DNA of 64,000 bases from an uncultured bacterium (GCA_947493945.1 CANLSR010000008.1:83392-147391); one strand, 5' to 3'; positions 40,596 to 51,767 are shown, numbered from the stretch's first letter. Numbers and translations: made by a program. Notes: generated by a model from the letters alone, not told the origin.

Positions 40596-42893
40596 ATGCT
40601 CCGACTCTGCGCCGTCGCCCTCGTCCTCGCCACCACCGTCCAGGCGCAGCCGGCGGCCGAGGTGCCCGTCGAGCGCGTGATCCTGTTCACCAGCGGCGTC
40701 GGCTACTTTGAGCACGCCGGGCGCGTCTCGGGCAACGCCGACGTGACGCTCCAGTTTGGCGAGACGGCTCTCAACGACGTGCTCAAGTCGTTTTTGGTCG
40801 AGGACGCCGGCGGGCGCGTGGCCGGCGTCGTCTACCCGTCCCAGGCGCCCATCGAGCGGACGCTCCGGTCGTTCGCCGTCGACCTGTCGAGCGGCCCCGA
40901 CCTCGCCGACATCTTGCGCCAGGTACGCGGCGCCGAGGTGACGGTCGACACGCCGGGCGGAAGCGTCCGCGGCACCGTGCTCTCGGTGAGCCGCCAGACG
41001 CGCGAGACCGGCGGCGCGGCCGTCGCCGTCGACGTGCTCTCGCTCTTGACGCCGAGCGGGTTGGTGACGGTCCGCCTCGACACCGCCGGCCGGATCGCGT
41101 TTGCGGATCCTGCGCTCCAGGCCGAGATCGAGGGCGCGCTGGCGGCGCTGAGCGAGGCGAGCGGCGGCGACCGTAAGCCGGTCCGCGTCCAGTTCCGGGG
41201 CGCAGGCGCCCGGCGCGTGCGGATAGGCTACGTCACCGAGGCGCCGGTGTGGAAGACGAGCTACCGGCTGGTCTTGCCGGCCGCTGGCGCCAGTGGCGCG
41301 GCGCTCCAGGGCTGGGCGCTGGTCGAGAACCCGACCGAGGCCGACTGGACCGACGTCGACCTGACGCTGGTCTCGGGCCGGCCCGTCTCGTTCGTCACCG
41401 ACCTCTACACGCCGCGCTACGTCGACCGCCCCGTGGTGACGCTGGACGACGACGCGGTCGTCCGGCCCGAGACCTACGACGCGGGGTCGCGGGACGGCGG
41501 CTCGGGCGCCATCGTACGGCCGGGCGGACCGCCGGGCACAGTCTCGGGCACCGTCGTGGACGAGACCGGCCAGCCGCTCGTCGGCGCCTCCGTCCGGGTC
41601 GAGGGCACCAGTCAGGGCGCGGCAACGGACCTCACCGGGCGCTTCCAGATCGACGGGCTGGCGCCGGGCACGTACGGACTCACGGCCAGCTACATCGGCT
41701 TCGACTCGTACTCGCGGACGGTCCGCTTGGGCGGCGGCTCCGGCCTGGTCGTGGACGTGCGGCTGGCGACGGGCGGGCAACTTTCGGAGGTCGTGGTTTC
41801 TGCGGAGAGTGCGACGCAGCTCCGGGGCCGCCAAGCGGGCGACCAAGCCTATTCCGCCGACGGCATGAGGGCCGCTCCTCCCGCTGCGCCGGCGCCCCCC
41901 ATCGACCCGACCTCCAGCATCGTGGCCCAGGGCACCCAGGGCGACTTTGGCGAGCTGTTCGCCTACCGGCTGGGCCAGGTCACGCTGCCGCGCCGGGGCT
42001 CGGCGATGCTGCCCATTGTGGGCGCCGACGTCCGCGCCGAGCGGCTGAGCGTCTACAGCGGCGTCGCCGGCCGGCACCCGATGCGGGGCGTCCGCCTGGT
42101 CAACACGACCGGGGCCAACCTGCGCGGCGGCCCGGTGACGGTCCTGGACGACGGCTACGCCGGCGACGCGCTGCTGCCCGACCTGCCCGCCGGCGACGAG
42201 CGGCTGCTGACGTTCGCCGTCGACCAGGACGTGCTGGTGGACCCGTTCGCCGTGCCCGACGCGCCCGGCACGGTCGAGGCGGCGACGCTGCGCGACGGCG
42301 TGCTGGTGGTCCAGCGCCAGGGCCGCGCGAGCAGGGGCTACCGCCTGGAAAACCGCGGCGACCGCGCCCGGACCGTTCTCGTCGAGCACGGCCGCCAGCG
42401 GGGCGCGCGGCTCCTCCAGCCCTCGGCGCCGGAGGAGACCACGCCGGGCCAGTACCGCTTCCGCGTCGAGCTGGCGGCCGGCGCCGTCGACACGCTGCGG
42501 GTAGTTGAGGCCCGGACCCTGAGCGAGCAGGTGCTCCTCGCGGACCTGGCGCCGGACCGGATCGCAGCCTACGCGGCGGCCTCGGGCGCCCTGCCCGACG
42601 ACGTGCGCCGCGCGCTGCGCCGTGCCGTAGACGACCGCCGCGCCCTGGCGGAGACCGAGCGGCAGTCCAACGCGCTCCGCCGCGAGCTGGCCGAGATCGA
42701 GCGCGAGCAGGAGCGCATCCGCGGCAACCTGAACGCGGTCGACAACGGCTCCGACTACGGCCGCCGGTTGCTCGACAAGCTGGGCGAGCAGGAGTCGCGC
42801 ATCGAGCAGGTCCGCGAGCGCCTGGACCAACTCGACGCCCAGGCGGGCCGCCAGCGCGACGCGCTCCGGGTGTCGGTGGGCCGGTCCCAGTGA
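40596..42893 (+). CDS. DUF4139 protein with an inserted CarboxypepD-like domain
   Basis: 765 residues. A signal peptide (MLRLCAVALVLATTVQAQ) leads to the DUF4140/DUF4139-type N-terminal module (ILFTSGVGYFEHAG, APVWKTSYRLVL). The ordinary family is interrupted at about 315-402 by a regulatory carboxypeptidase-like beta domain (SGTVVDETGQPLVGASVRVE, FQIDGLAPGTYGLTASYIGF). This ends in GQLSEVVVSAES, which resembles the SusC/TonB-receptor domain-plug junction. The DUF4139 part resumes with GELFAYRLGQVTLPRRGSAM. A coiled coil (about 685-765) ends the protein. It probably sits at the cell surface or in the periplasm. ATG at 40596. Confidence 0.85.
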   Translation: MLRLCAVALVLATTVQAQPAAEVPVERVILFTSGVGYFEHAGRVSGNADVTLQFGETALNDVLKSFLVEDAGGRVAGVVYPSQAPIERTLRSFAVDLSSGPDLADILRQVRGAEVTVDTPGGSVRGTVLSVSRQTRETGGAAVAVDVLSLLTPSGLVTVRLDTAGRIAFADPALQAEIEGALAALSEASGGDRKPVRVQFRGAGARRVRIGYVTEAPVWKTSYRLVLPAAGASGAALQGWALVENPTEADWTDVDLTLVSGRPVSFVTDLYTPRYVDRPVVTLDDDAVVRPETYDAGSRDGGSGAIVRPGGPPGTVSGTVVDETGQPLVGASVRVEGTSQGAATDLTGRFQIDGLAPGTYGLTASYIGFDSYSRTVRLGGGSGLVVDVRLATGGQLSEVVVSAESATQLRGRQAGDQAYSADGMRAAPPAAPAPPIDPTSSIVAQGTQGDFGELFAYRLGQVTLPRRGSAMLPIVGADVRAERLSVYSGVAGRHPMRGVRLVNTTGANLRGGPVTVLDDGYAGDALLPDLPAGDERLLTFAVDQDVLVDPFAVPDAPGTVEAATLRDGVLVVQRQGRASRGYRLENRGDRARTVLVEHGRQRGARLLQPSAPEETTPGQYRFRVELAAGAVDTLRVVEARTLSEQVLLADLAPDRIAAYAAASGALPDDVRRALRRAVDDRRALAETERQSNALRRELAEIEREQERIRGNLNAVDNGSDYGRRLLDKLGEQESRIEQVRERLDQLDAQAGRQRDALRVSVGRSQ

Positions 42894-42947
42894 CTCGGCG
42901 GATCGAGCCAGACCAGAACGCGCCCAGCTCCGCCCCGTCGCCTCGCC

Positions 42948-42973
42948 GCGCTGGCGGGACTCGTCGCCAGCGC
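42948..42973. terminator. GCGCTGGCG/CGCCAGCGC hairpin
   Basis: GCGCTGGCG (42948-42956) pairs with CGCCAGCGC (42965-42973) across an 8-base loop, 55 bases after the DUF4139 stop. It belongs to the conserved-stem family. Confidence 0.55.
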
Positions 42974-43042
42974 GTCGGCCTCGGCCCGCCGAAACGCGCC
43001 CGCCGAACGGGCGTTGAGACTCCCCCCTCTCCTCCCCCGCTC

Positions 43043-43402
43043 ATGTCCGACTTTCTGACCCGCCACGCCTCCGCCGTCGCCTCCGCCAACCTCGACGCCG
43101 TGATGGCGCTCTACGCCGACGACGCCTCGATGCTCTCGTTCGACTGGACCGCCGACGGCACCGACGCCGTCCGCCAGCGCTTCCAGGACTTTTTCGACTT
43201 CCACGGCGACATCACCGACGTCGAGATCCGCTACCAGACCGCCACCGACGGCGCGGCCTACGCGATGTACGCCGTCACCGGCGACCGCGGCACGTTCCAG
43301 ATCATGAACGCCTTCGAGTTCGACGGCGACCGCTGCACGCGGCACTTTTCCAACGAGGTCGGCGCCGACCTCGACCGCGACGAGGTCGAGAAAGACGCCT
43401 AG
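43043..43402 (+). CDS. NTF2/SnoaL-like small protein
   Basis: 119 residues. The pattern MSDFLTRHASAVASANLDAV, then ALYADDASMLSFDWT, followed by VRQRFQDFFDFHGD and IRYQTATDGAAYAMYAVTGD, fits the cone-shaped NTF2/SnoaL fold. Members include ketosteroid isomerases and polyketide cyclases, but catalytic residues cannot be assigned here. No signal peptide. It is preceded by a GCTGGCG hairpin and a GC-rich region. Confidence 0.7.
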   Translation: MSDFLTRHASAVASANLDAVMALYADDASMLSFDWTADGTDAVRQRFQDFFDFHGDITDVEIRYQTATDGAAYAMYAVTGDRGTFQIMNAFEFDGDRCTRHFSNEVGADLDRDEVEKDA

Positions 43403-43417
43403 AGTCGCCGTCCGCGG

Positions 43418-43441
43418 CATGCCCCCGCGCAGGCGGGGGGG
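43418..43441 (+). repeat. CATG(T/C)CCCCGCGCAGGCGGGG repeat, copy B
   Basis: CATGCCCCCGCGCAGGCGGG followed by GGGG, 16 bases after the NTF2-like stop. It is nearly identical to the unit at 34837-34860. Confidence 0.55.
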
Positions 43442-43469
43442 CGGAGGCGTTCCACCAGCGGAGGCCGAG

Positions 43470-43670
43470 CTACCGGACGCGCTCGACGGGGCGGGCGTCG
43501 CCGATGACGCCCGTCCGACTGGCGGCTTGGCTCAGCGCGAGCTGATGGTCGTCCCGGGCCTGGGCGTTGGCGACCCGACGCAGCCGCCACGTCATCAGCG
43601 CTAGGCCAATCATGATGAACAGGCCGGTGTAAAAGCGGACGTCGTTGGCGTCAAATCCGTCGGGGAGCAT
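43470..43670 (-). CDS. small single-helix membrane protein
   Basis: 66 residues. A short head (MLPDGFDANDVR) leads to one helix (FYTGLFIMIGLALMTW) followed by a positively charged cytoplasmic part (RLRRVANAQARDDHQLALSQ). No family recognised. It is downstream of parC on the same strand, 84 bases beyond it. Confidence 0.5.
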   Translation of the reverse strand: MLPDGFDANDVRFYTGLFIMIGLALMTWRLRRVANAQARDDHQLALSQAASRTGVIGDARPVERVR

Positions 43671-43754
43671 GGCGGAGCGGGCGTGGAGGCGCGACCCTAC
43701 GGCCCGCCGCCCTCCGGGTTACACGCCGGCGGTGGGCGCCGCCAGCGGGTCGGG

Positions 43755-46103
<2,349 letters not shown>

Positions 46104-46125
46104 TTTCGATATCTGGGGGACGTAG

Positions 46126-46133
46126 ACAAGGTA
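46126..46133 (-). promoter_or_regulatory. TACCTTGT promoter-like box for parC
   Basis: Reads TACCTTGT on the minus strand and ends 22 bases before the parC ATG. It fits the TAnnTTnG-like pattern. The whole parC-susC divergent region is 317 bases (46104-46420) and also holds the hairpin, the palindrome and the susC promoter listed separately. Confidence 0.5.
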
Positions 46134-46182
46134 GCGACCGGGCGTGACAACCCGCGTCACACCTCCGCAGGAGATCTCGCCG

Positions 46183-46207
46183 CGCTGGCGGCACAGGTCC
46201 GCCAGCG
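46183..46207. repeat. CGCTGGCGG/CCGCCAGCG hairpin in the parC-susC region
   Basis: CGCTGGCGG (46183-46191) pairs with CCGCCAGCG (46199-46207) over 7 bases. It is in a divergent promoter region, so here it cannot be a simple terminator for either flanking gene. This argues for another role of the family. Confidence 0.55.
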
Positions 46208-46245
46208 GGGCCCCGAGCGGCGCCTCCGCTCCTCGTGGGCCCCAG

Positions 46246-46263
46246 GTGGGGGCGCGCCCCCAC
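46246..46263. repeat. 18-base perfect palindrome GTGGGGGCGCGCCCCCAC
   Basis: A perfect palindrome in the parC-susC divergent region, about 100 bases before the susC promoter box. It is a possible operator or hairpin. No regulator gene is adjacent. Confidence 0.45.
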
Positions 46264-46339
46264 GGCCCTGGCAGAACCAGAGCGGCCGGGCCCACGGGTC
46301 CCGGCGGGCGGGTCCAACCCGGGCCCCACAGACCCGATG

Positions 46340-46370
46340 TTGAACGCCGCATGAGTTCACACTACATTGA
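46340..46370 (+). promoter_or_regulatory. candidate susC promoter (TTG ... TACATTGA)
   Basis: TTG at 46340-46342 and TACATTGA at 46363-46370 are separated by 20 bases, fitting the Bacteroidota TTTG-N19/20-TAnnTTTG arrangement in a locally AT-richer stretch. The leader to the ATG at 46421 would be about 45 bases. Confidence 0.5.
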
Positions 46371-46420
46371 CAAATTCCGACCCGCGTCGGTGCTCCTCGC
46401 GTCCCTCTGCCCCCGACCTG

Positions 46421-49400
46421 ATGCTCCCTGGCTACCGCTACGTCCTGGTCCTCGGCCTGCTGGCCCTCGCCCTCGCCCCGTCCGCCTACGCCCAGGCGGT
46501 CGTCACGGGCACCGTCACCGACGCCGAGACGGGCGCCCCGATGCCCGGCGTCAACGTCGTCGCCGGCCCGTCCCCGGCCGGCACGCCCCCCGTCGGCGCG
46601 TCGACCGGCGCGGACGGCGCCTACGCGATCACGCCCCCGGCCGGGGCCGACTCACTGGTGTTCTCCTTTATCGGCTACCGCCGGCTGGCGGTCGCCATCG
46701 ACGGGCGCTCCCAGATCGACGTGGCGCTCTCGACCGACGCCCGGCTCGTCGGCGACGTCGTGGTGACGGCGCTGGGGATCCGGCGCCAGGAGCGCGAGTT
46801 GGGCTACGCCGTCCAGGCCCTCGACGCGGCGGACCTCAGCGAGGCCGAGGCGGGCAACATCGTCAACAGCCTGTCGGGCCGGGTCGCGGGCGCCCAGGTG
46901 ACGAACACGGGCGGGGCCCCGGGCCAGAGCGCCCGGATCATCCTGCGCGGGCTGACCTCGCTCGAGCCCGGCGCCGACAACCAGCCGCTCTTCGTCGTCG
47001 ACGGCATCCCCATCGACAACTCGACCAACTCGGGGGCCGAGGGGTTCGACAGCCGCGGGTTCTCGAACCGCGCCGTGGACCTCAACCCGAACGACATCGA
47101 GTCGGTGAGCGTGCTCAAGGGCGCGTCGGCGACGGCGCTCTACGGGTTGCGGGCCGCCAACGGCGCCGTCGTCATCACCACCAAGAGCGGGCAGCCGGGC
47201 GCCCCGCGCGTGAACATCACCAGCTCGGTCGGCGCGGAGACCGTCAACCGGTTCCCCGAGACCCAGCAGACCTACGCCCAGGGGTTCGGCGGCGAGTACG
47301 ACCGGGGCAGCTTCTGGCCCGCCTGGGGGCCGACCGTCGAGTCGGTGCGCCAGGCGGACCCGGGCCTGCAGATCTACAACAACTACGAGAACGCCTACGA
47401 GACCGGCTACGCCATCGACAACAACGTGAGCGTGTCGGGCGGGACCGAGCAGGCCTCGTTTTTCGCCTCGCTCTCGGACCTCCGGAACGAGGGGGTCCTG
47501 CCGTTCAGCGACTGGGGCCGGACGTCGGCCCGGCTGAGCGGGACGCTCAAGCCCAGCCGCCGGAGCACGGTCGGGGGCACCCTCAACTACATCAACTCGG
47601 GCGGCGACCGCGTCTTCGCCGACCGCTTCAACGAGCGGCTGATCTACTGGGCCCAGACCGTCGACGTCACGAACTACATCAACGAGAACGGGACGATGCG
47701 CGGGTACCGCGGCGTGGACGGGACCGGCGGCACCAACCCGATCTACGACGCCCGCTACGCGACCTACACCGACGACGTAAACCGGCTGATCGGGACGCTC
47801 AACCTGGGCTACGACCCGGCCGACTGGCTGACGCTGTCGTACCGGGCCGGGGTGGACACCTACAACGACTCCCGCTTCCAGACCACGCGCGGGCCCCTGG
47901 GCTTCGACAACGAGAACGCGCTGAGCAGCACCGGAAACCTGGGCGAGACCCGGATCTTCAGCCGCGACCTCACCTCGACGGTCAACGTGACGGTCCGCCG
48001 GCCGCTCACCGAGCAGCTCAACGCCGAGCTGCTGGTGGGCAACGACATCTTCGACCGCTACCGCGACCAGGTGTTCACGTTCGGGTCGGACCTGACGATC
48101 CCCGACCTGTTCCGGTTCAACAACGTCCGCGAGATCGAGACGTCGCTCGCCACCCGCCAGCAGCGGCTGGTCGGGCTCTACGGCGCGCTCAAGCTGAGCT
48201 ACGACGAGACGCTCTACCTCGAGCTGACCGGCCGCAACGACTGGAGCTCGACGCTGCCCGTCGAGAGCCGCTCGTTCTTCTACCCCTCGGCCAGCCTGAG
48301 CTACGTGTTCACGGAGCACCTCAACCCCGGCGGCGCGCTCGACTACGGCAAGCTGCGGGTCTCGCTCGCCCAGGTGGGCAAGGACACCGAGCCCTACCGC
48401 ACGTCGCGGACGTTTGGCGCGCCCGGCATCTTCCCGCTCAACGGGCAGACGGGCTTTACGCTCTCGCGCGACCTGGGGTCGGCCGACCTCGTGCCCGAGC
48501 GGACGACCTCGTTCGAGATCGGCGCCGACCTCCGGCTGTTCGACAGCCGCCTGCGGGCCGACGTCACCTACTACAACGCGACGAGCCGAGACCAAATCCT
48601 CCGAGTCCCGATCTCGAACGCGACGGGGTTCGACACGTTCGTCCTCAACGCCGGCTCGATCCGGAACTCGGGCGTCGAGCTCTCGCTGAACGGCCCCGTG
48701 GTCGAGACCACGGACTTCGGGTGGGACGTGGGCGTCAACTTCGCCCTCAACCGGAACACCGTCGTTTCGCTCCGAGAGGGCCTCGACAACATATTCATCG
48801 GCGGCCAATTCGGCTACGCCGGGAGCACCGCCTCGCTCTTCCTGATCCCGGGCCAGCCCTACGGCGCCATCTACGGCACGAGCTACGCCCGCTACTACGG
48901 CCCCGAGGGCGAGCAGCGGGAGCCCGGCGAGGCCGCCGTGCTCAACGAGGACGCCCCGCTCCTGATCGGCGACGACGGGTTCCCCGTGATCGACAGCACG
49001 CCCCGCATCCTGGGCAACATGACGCCCGACTGGACCGGCGGCCTCTTCAACCGCTTCCGGTACAAGAACGTCGAGCTCTCGGCGCTCCTCGACGTCAGCA
49101 TCGGGGCCGAGAAGTACAGCCAGTACAACAACTTTTTCGCCGCCTTCGGCTTGGCGACCTACACCGAGGACCGGACCGAGACGGTCGTCTTCGAAGGCGT
49201 CACCGCCGACGGCCAGCCCAACACGAAGCCGGTCTTCCTCGGCCAGGGCGCCGGGCCGGACGGGGTGGACTACGGGGCCGGCTACTACCGCAACACCTAC
49301 CGCGGCTCGACCGAGAACTCGGTGTTCGACGCGAGCTACCTCAAGCTGCGCAACGTGAGCGTCGCCTACGGGCTCCCGTCGGGCCTGCTGGCCTCGACGG

Positions 49401-49573
49401 GGATCGGCCGCGCCAAACTCCGGTTCGCCGTCACCAACGTCATCCTGTGGTCGCCCTACGAGTACATCGACCCCGAGGTCACGTCGTCGGGGACGAGCAA
49501 CGCCCAGGGGTTCTCGGGCCTGGCCCACCCCGGCGTCTCCAGCTACACCCTCACGCTCGAGCTGGGGCTCTGA
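46421..49573 (+). CDS. susC: SusC/RagA-family TonB-dependent outer-membrane transporter
   Basis: 1050 residues. A signal peptide (YVLVLGLLALALAPSAYAQ) is followed by a CarboxypepD-like domain (TGTVTDAETGAPMPGVNVV, FSFIGYRRLAV). The plug has VVVTALGIRRQERELGYAVQ, ARIILRGLTSL, FVVDGIPIDN, VSVLKGASATALYGLRAANG and GAVVITTKSG. The barrel ends in SYTLTLELGL. It imports oligosaccharides or peptides together with the SusD-like lipoprotein 31 bases downstream. No glycosidase or regulator gene accompanies the pair, so the ligand cannot be named. The ATG at 46421 is preferred over an upstream TTG at 46367. Confidence 0.95.
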   Translation: MLPGYRYVLVLGLLALALAPSAYAQAVVTGTVTDAETGAPMPGVNVVAGPSPAGTPPVGASTGADGAYAITPPAGADSLVFSFIGYRRLAVAIDGRSQIDVALSTDARLVGDVVVTALGIRRQERELGYAVQALDAADLSEAEAGNIVNSLSGRVAGAQVTNTGGAPGQSARIILRGLTSLEPGADNQPLFVVDGIPIDNSTNSGAEGFDSRGFSNRAVDLNPNDIESVSVLKGASATALYGLRAANGAVVITTKSGQPGAPRVNITSSVGAETVNRFPETQQTYAQGFGGEYDRGSFWPAWGPTVESVRQADPGLQIYNNYENAYETGYAIDNNVSVSGGTEQASFFASLSDLRNEGVLPFSDWGRTSARLSGTLKPSRRSTVGGTLNYINSGGDRVFADRFNERLIYWAQTVDVTNYINENGTMRGYRGVDGTGGTNPIYDARYATYTDDVNRLIGTLNLGYDPADWLTLSYRAGVDTYNDSRFQTTRGPLGFDNENALSSTGNLGETRIFSRDLTSTVNVTVRRPLTEQLNAELLVGNDIFDRYRDQVFTFGSDLTIPDLFRFNNVREIETSLATRQQRLVGLYGALKLSYDETLYLELTGRNDWSSTLPVESRSFFYPSASLSYVFTEHLNPGGALDYGKLRVSLAQVGKDTEPYRTSRTFGAPGIFPLNGQTGFTLSRDLGSADLVPERTTSFEIGADLRLFDSRLRADVTYYNATSRDQILRVPISNATGFDTFVLNAGSIRNSGVELSLNGPVVETTDFGWDVGVNFALNRNTVVSLREGLDNIFIGGQFGYAGSTASLFLIPGQPYGAIYGTSYARYYGPEGEQREPGEAAVLNEDAPLLIGDDGFPVIDSTPRILGNMTPDWTGGLFNRFRYKNVELSALLDVSIGAEKYSQYNNFFAAFGLATYTEDRTETVVFEGVTADGQPNTKPVFLGQGAGPDGVDYGAGYYRNTYRGSTENSVFDASYLKLRNVSVAYGLPSGLLASTGIGRAKLRFAVTNVILWSPYEYIDPEVTSSGTSNAQGFSGLAHPGVSSYTLTLELGL

Positions 49574-49604
49574 GCCCGACCTCCCCTCTCCCTGCGCCAG
49601 CGCC

Positions 49605-51047
49605 ATGAAATTCCAGACCTCCGCCCTCGTCGCCCTGGCCCTCGCGGGCTCGATGCTGCTCGCGACGGCCGGCTGCGACGGCTACCTCGACATCAACGAG
49701 GACCCCAACGACCCGACCGACGTCCCCGTCAGCGCCTTGCTGGCCAGCACCACGTTCTTGACGGGGACCAACGTGTTCACCATGGGCGGGATCACCACCA
49801 ACTACGTCCAGCACCTGGCCTCGCCGAACCAGGCCTCGGCGTCCGACATCTACGAGCGGCTGAGCTTCGACGGGACCTGGCGCAACCTCTACGACGTGAT
49901 GGCGGACCTCCAGGCCATTCAGGCCAAGGGGGCCGAGACGGGCGCGACGGACTACGTCGGCATCGCCCAGATCCTGGAGGCCTTCCACCTCGCCTCGCTC
50001 GTCGACCTGTGGGGCGACGTCCCGTACAGCGAGGCGTTCGACCCGGACCAGACGCTGACCCCGGCCTACGACGACGGCCAGCAGCTCTACGGCGTGGCGC
50101 TGGCGCTGCTGGACCAGGGCATCGCCACGCTCCAGGCCGGCGGCTCGACGATCACCCCCGGCGACGACGACTTTATCCACGGCGGCGACACCGACGCGTG
50201 GGTGCGGACGGGCTACGCGCTCAGGGCCCGGGTCCTGAACCACACCTCCGAGACCTCGGCGTACGACCCGGCGGCCGTGCTCGCGGCCGTGGACCGCGCC
50301 TACACGTCGGCCGACGACGACGCCACGGTGAGCTACTTCGAGGAGCAGATCAACCCCTGGGCCGACGTCGCCATCGACAACGCCAACCTGTTCCTGGGCG
50401 GCTGGCTCTCGGAGCAGACCGTGCGGGCCCTCGACGGGACCACGACCGGCGTCCTCGACCCTCGGCTCGAGGCCTACACGGACTCGCTCGTCAAGGTTGA
50501 GGACAAGCCCTACGCCGGGCCCTACGTCGGGACGAGGAACGGGGCGGGACGAGGTGCGGCGAGCGAGGCGGGCGAGCGCAACGTGCTCACGACCGGCACC
50601 TACTACGCCCGGACCACGGCGCCGCTCGAGATCATCACCTACCCGGAGGTCAAGCTGATCGAGGCCGAGGCCGCGCTCCGCGCCGGCCAGACGTCCCGGG
50701 CCTACGCCGCCTACGTCGAGGCCATCCGCTCGCACATGGCGACCCTGGGCGTCGCCAGCGCGGACGCCGAGACCTACATCGCGGCCCCGGAGGTGGGCGT
50801 CGGGGAGGGCGCCTTGTCGCTGGCGGACGTCTTCCGCGAGAAGTACAAGGTCCTGTTCTTGAACCCGGAGGCCTGGGTCGACGCCCGCCGCTACGACTAC
50901 GCGTACGAGGGGTTCGAGCTTCCCGCCAACAGCGAGCTCTCGACGTTCATCCGCCGCCTCGACTACCCCGACACCGAGCGGACCCGCAACGGCGCCAACG
51001 TCCCGGCGCCGGTGCCCCTTACCGACCGCATTTGGTGGGACCAGTAG
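49605..51047 (+). CDS. susD: SusD/RagB-like nutrient-binding lipoprotein
   Basis: 480 residues. Lipoprotein signal LVALALAGSMLLATAGC, then DGYLDINEDPNDPTDVPVSA, the typical SusD-like_2 opening. Helical TPR-type parts include FDGTWRNLYDVMADLQAIQA and YVGIAQILEAFHLASLVDLWG followed by DVPYSEAF. It ends FIRRLDYPDTERTRN, the family's usual C-terminal block. It forms the surface lid of the SusC transporter. It follows susC by 31 bases and is certainly in the same operon. Confidence 0.93.
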   Translation: MKFQTSALVALALAGSMLLATAGCDGYLDINEDPNDPTDVPVSALLASTTFLTGTNVFTMGGITTNYVQHLASPNQASASDIYERLSFDGTWRNLYDVMADLQAIQAKGAETGATDYVGIAQILEAFHLASLVDLWGDVPYSEAFDPDQTLTPAYDDGQQLYGVALALLDQGIATLQAGGSTITPGDDDFIHGGDTDAWVRTGYALRARVLNHTSETSAYDPAAVLAAVDRAYTSADDDATVSYFEEQINPWADVAIDNANLFLGGWLSEQTVRALDGTTTGVLDPRLEAYTDSLVKVEDKPYAGPYVGTRNGAGRGAASEAGERNVLTTGTYYARTTAPLEIITYPEVKLIEAEAALRAGQTSRAYAAYVEAIRSHMATLGVASADAETYIAAPEVGVGEGALSLADVFREKYKVLFLNPEAWVDARRYDYAYEGFELPANSELSTFIRRLDYPDTERTRNGANVPAPVPLTDRIWWDQ

Positions 51048-51073
51048 CCCAGTAGACCGCTCCACGGCGCCCG

Positions 51074-51092
51074 GCTGGCGGCGGTCGCCAGC
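51074..51092. terminator. GCTGGCG/CGCCAGC hairpin between convergent genes
   Basis: GCTGGCG (51074-51080) pairs with CGCCAGC (51086-51092) over 5 bases, between the stops of susD and the AlbA_2 gene. It is a small member of the conserved-stem family and could terminate both transcripts. Confidence 0.5.
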
Positions 51093-51101
51093 GGGTGCGG
51101 G

Positions 51102-51767
51102 CTAGACCGCGTCGCCGGCGGTGAACACGTCCTCGCCGCCCTCACGCGGGTGGAGCGCCAGGATCCCAGCTCGGGCCAGCATCACGAGCGCCTTGGACGC
51201 CTTCCACGGCGGCAGCTCGTGCATCCGGGCGTAGGTGCGGACGGTGATCGTCTCGTGGCGCACGAGGTAGTCGAGCAGCTGGCGCTCGGCGTCGCCGAAG
51301 GTGAACGTGACGGCCTCGCCGCGGCCGTCGGCCTTCATGATGGCGACGGCCTCCCGGCTGGCCTCGACCGACTGGTCCGCCACGCGGACGAAGGCGCGCT
51401 GCCGCGCCTGGGTCCCGTCGGGCCGCTGCTTGGAGCGGAGCACGTGGGGGCGGTCGGGGCTGGCGGGCACGTGGACCACCAGCACCTCGCGCGTCCGGCT
51501 GACGCGGACGGGCTCGAAGCCGAGGTCGACGGGCGGCAGGATGCGGTCGGCGAGGGCGGCCTGGAGGGTAAAGAACTCCTCGTGGGCGTCCTTGACGCCC
51601 AGCACCGTCCCGTCGTCGTCGACGCCGACGAGCACCTTGCCACCGTCGGTGTTGGCGAGCGCGATGATCTCGCGCGCGATCCGCTCGGGCCGGGGGACGC
51701 GGTTCTTGAACTCGAGGTGCCGGCCCTCCCCCATCGCCGCCAGTCGCCGGAGGTCGTCGGGAGTCAT
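51102..51767 (-). CDS. AlbA_2 (Schlafen-like) DNA-binding domain protein
   Basis: 221 residues. The N-terminal AlbA_2 signature is GEGRHLEFKNRVPRPERIAR, then EIIALANTDGGKVLVGVDDD, with GTVLGVKD. The C-terminal part (about 160-221) looks like a winged helix (ERQLLDYLVRHETITVRTYA, LPPWKASKALVMLARAGIL). It is probably a DNA-binding transcription regulator. The usual AlbA_2 partner, an ATPase or a HATPase_c_4 domain, is absent. It lies 99 bases downstream of gpsA on the same strand. Confidence 0.8.
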   Translation of the reverse strand: MTPDDLRRLAAMGEGRHLEFKNRVPRPERIAREIIALANTDGGKVLVGVDDDGTVLGVKDAHEEFFTLQAALADRILPPVDLGFEPVRVSRTREVLVVHVPASPDRPHVLRSKQRPDGTQARQRAFVRVADQSVEASREAVAIMKADGRGEAVTFTFGDAERQLLDYLVRHETITVRTYARMHELPPWKASKALVMLARAGILALHPREGGEDVFTAGDAV

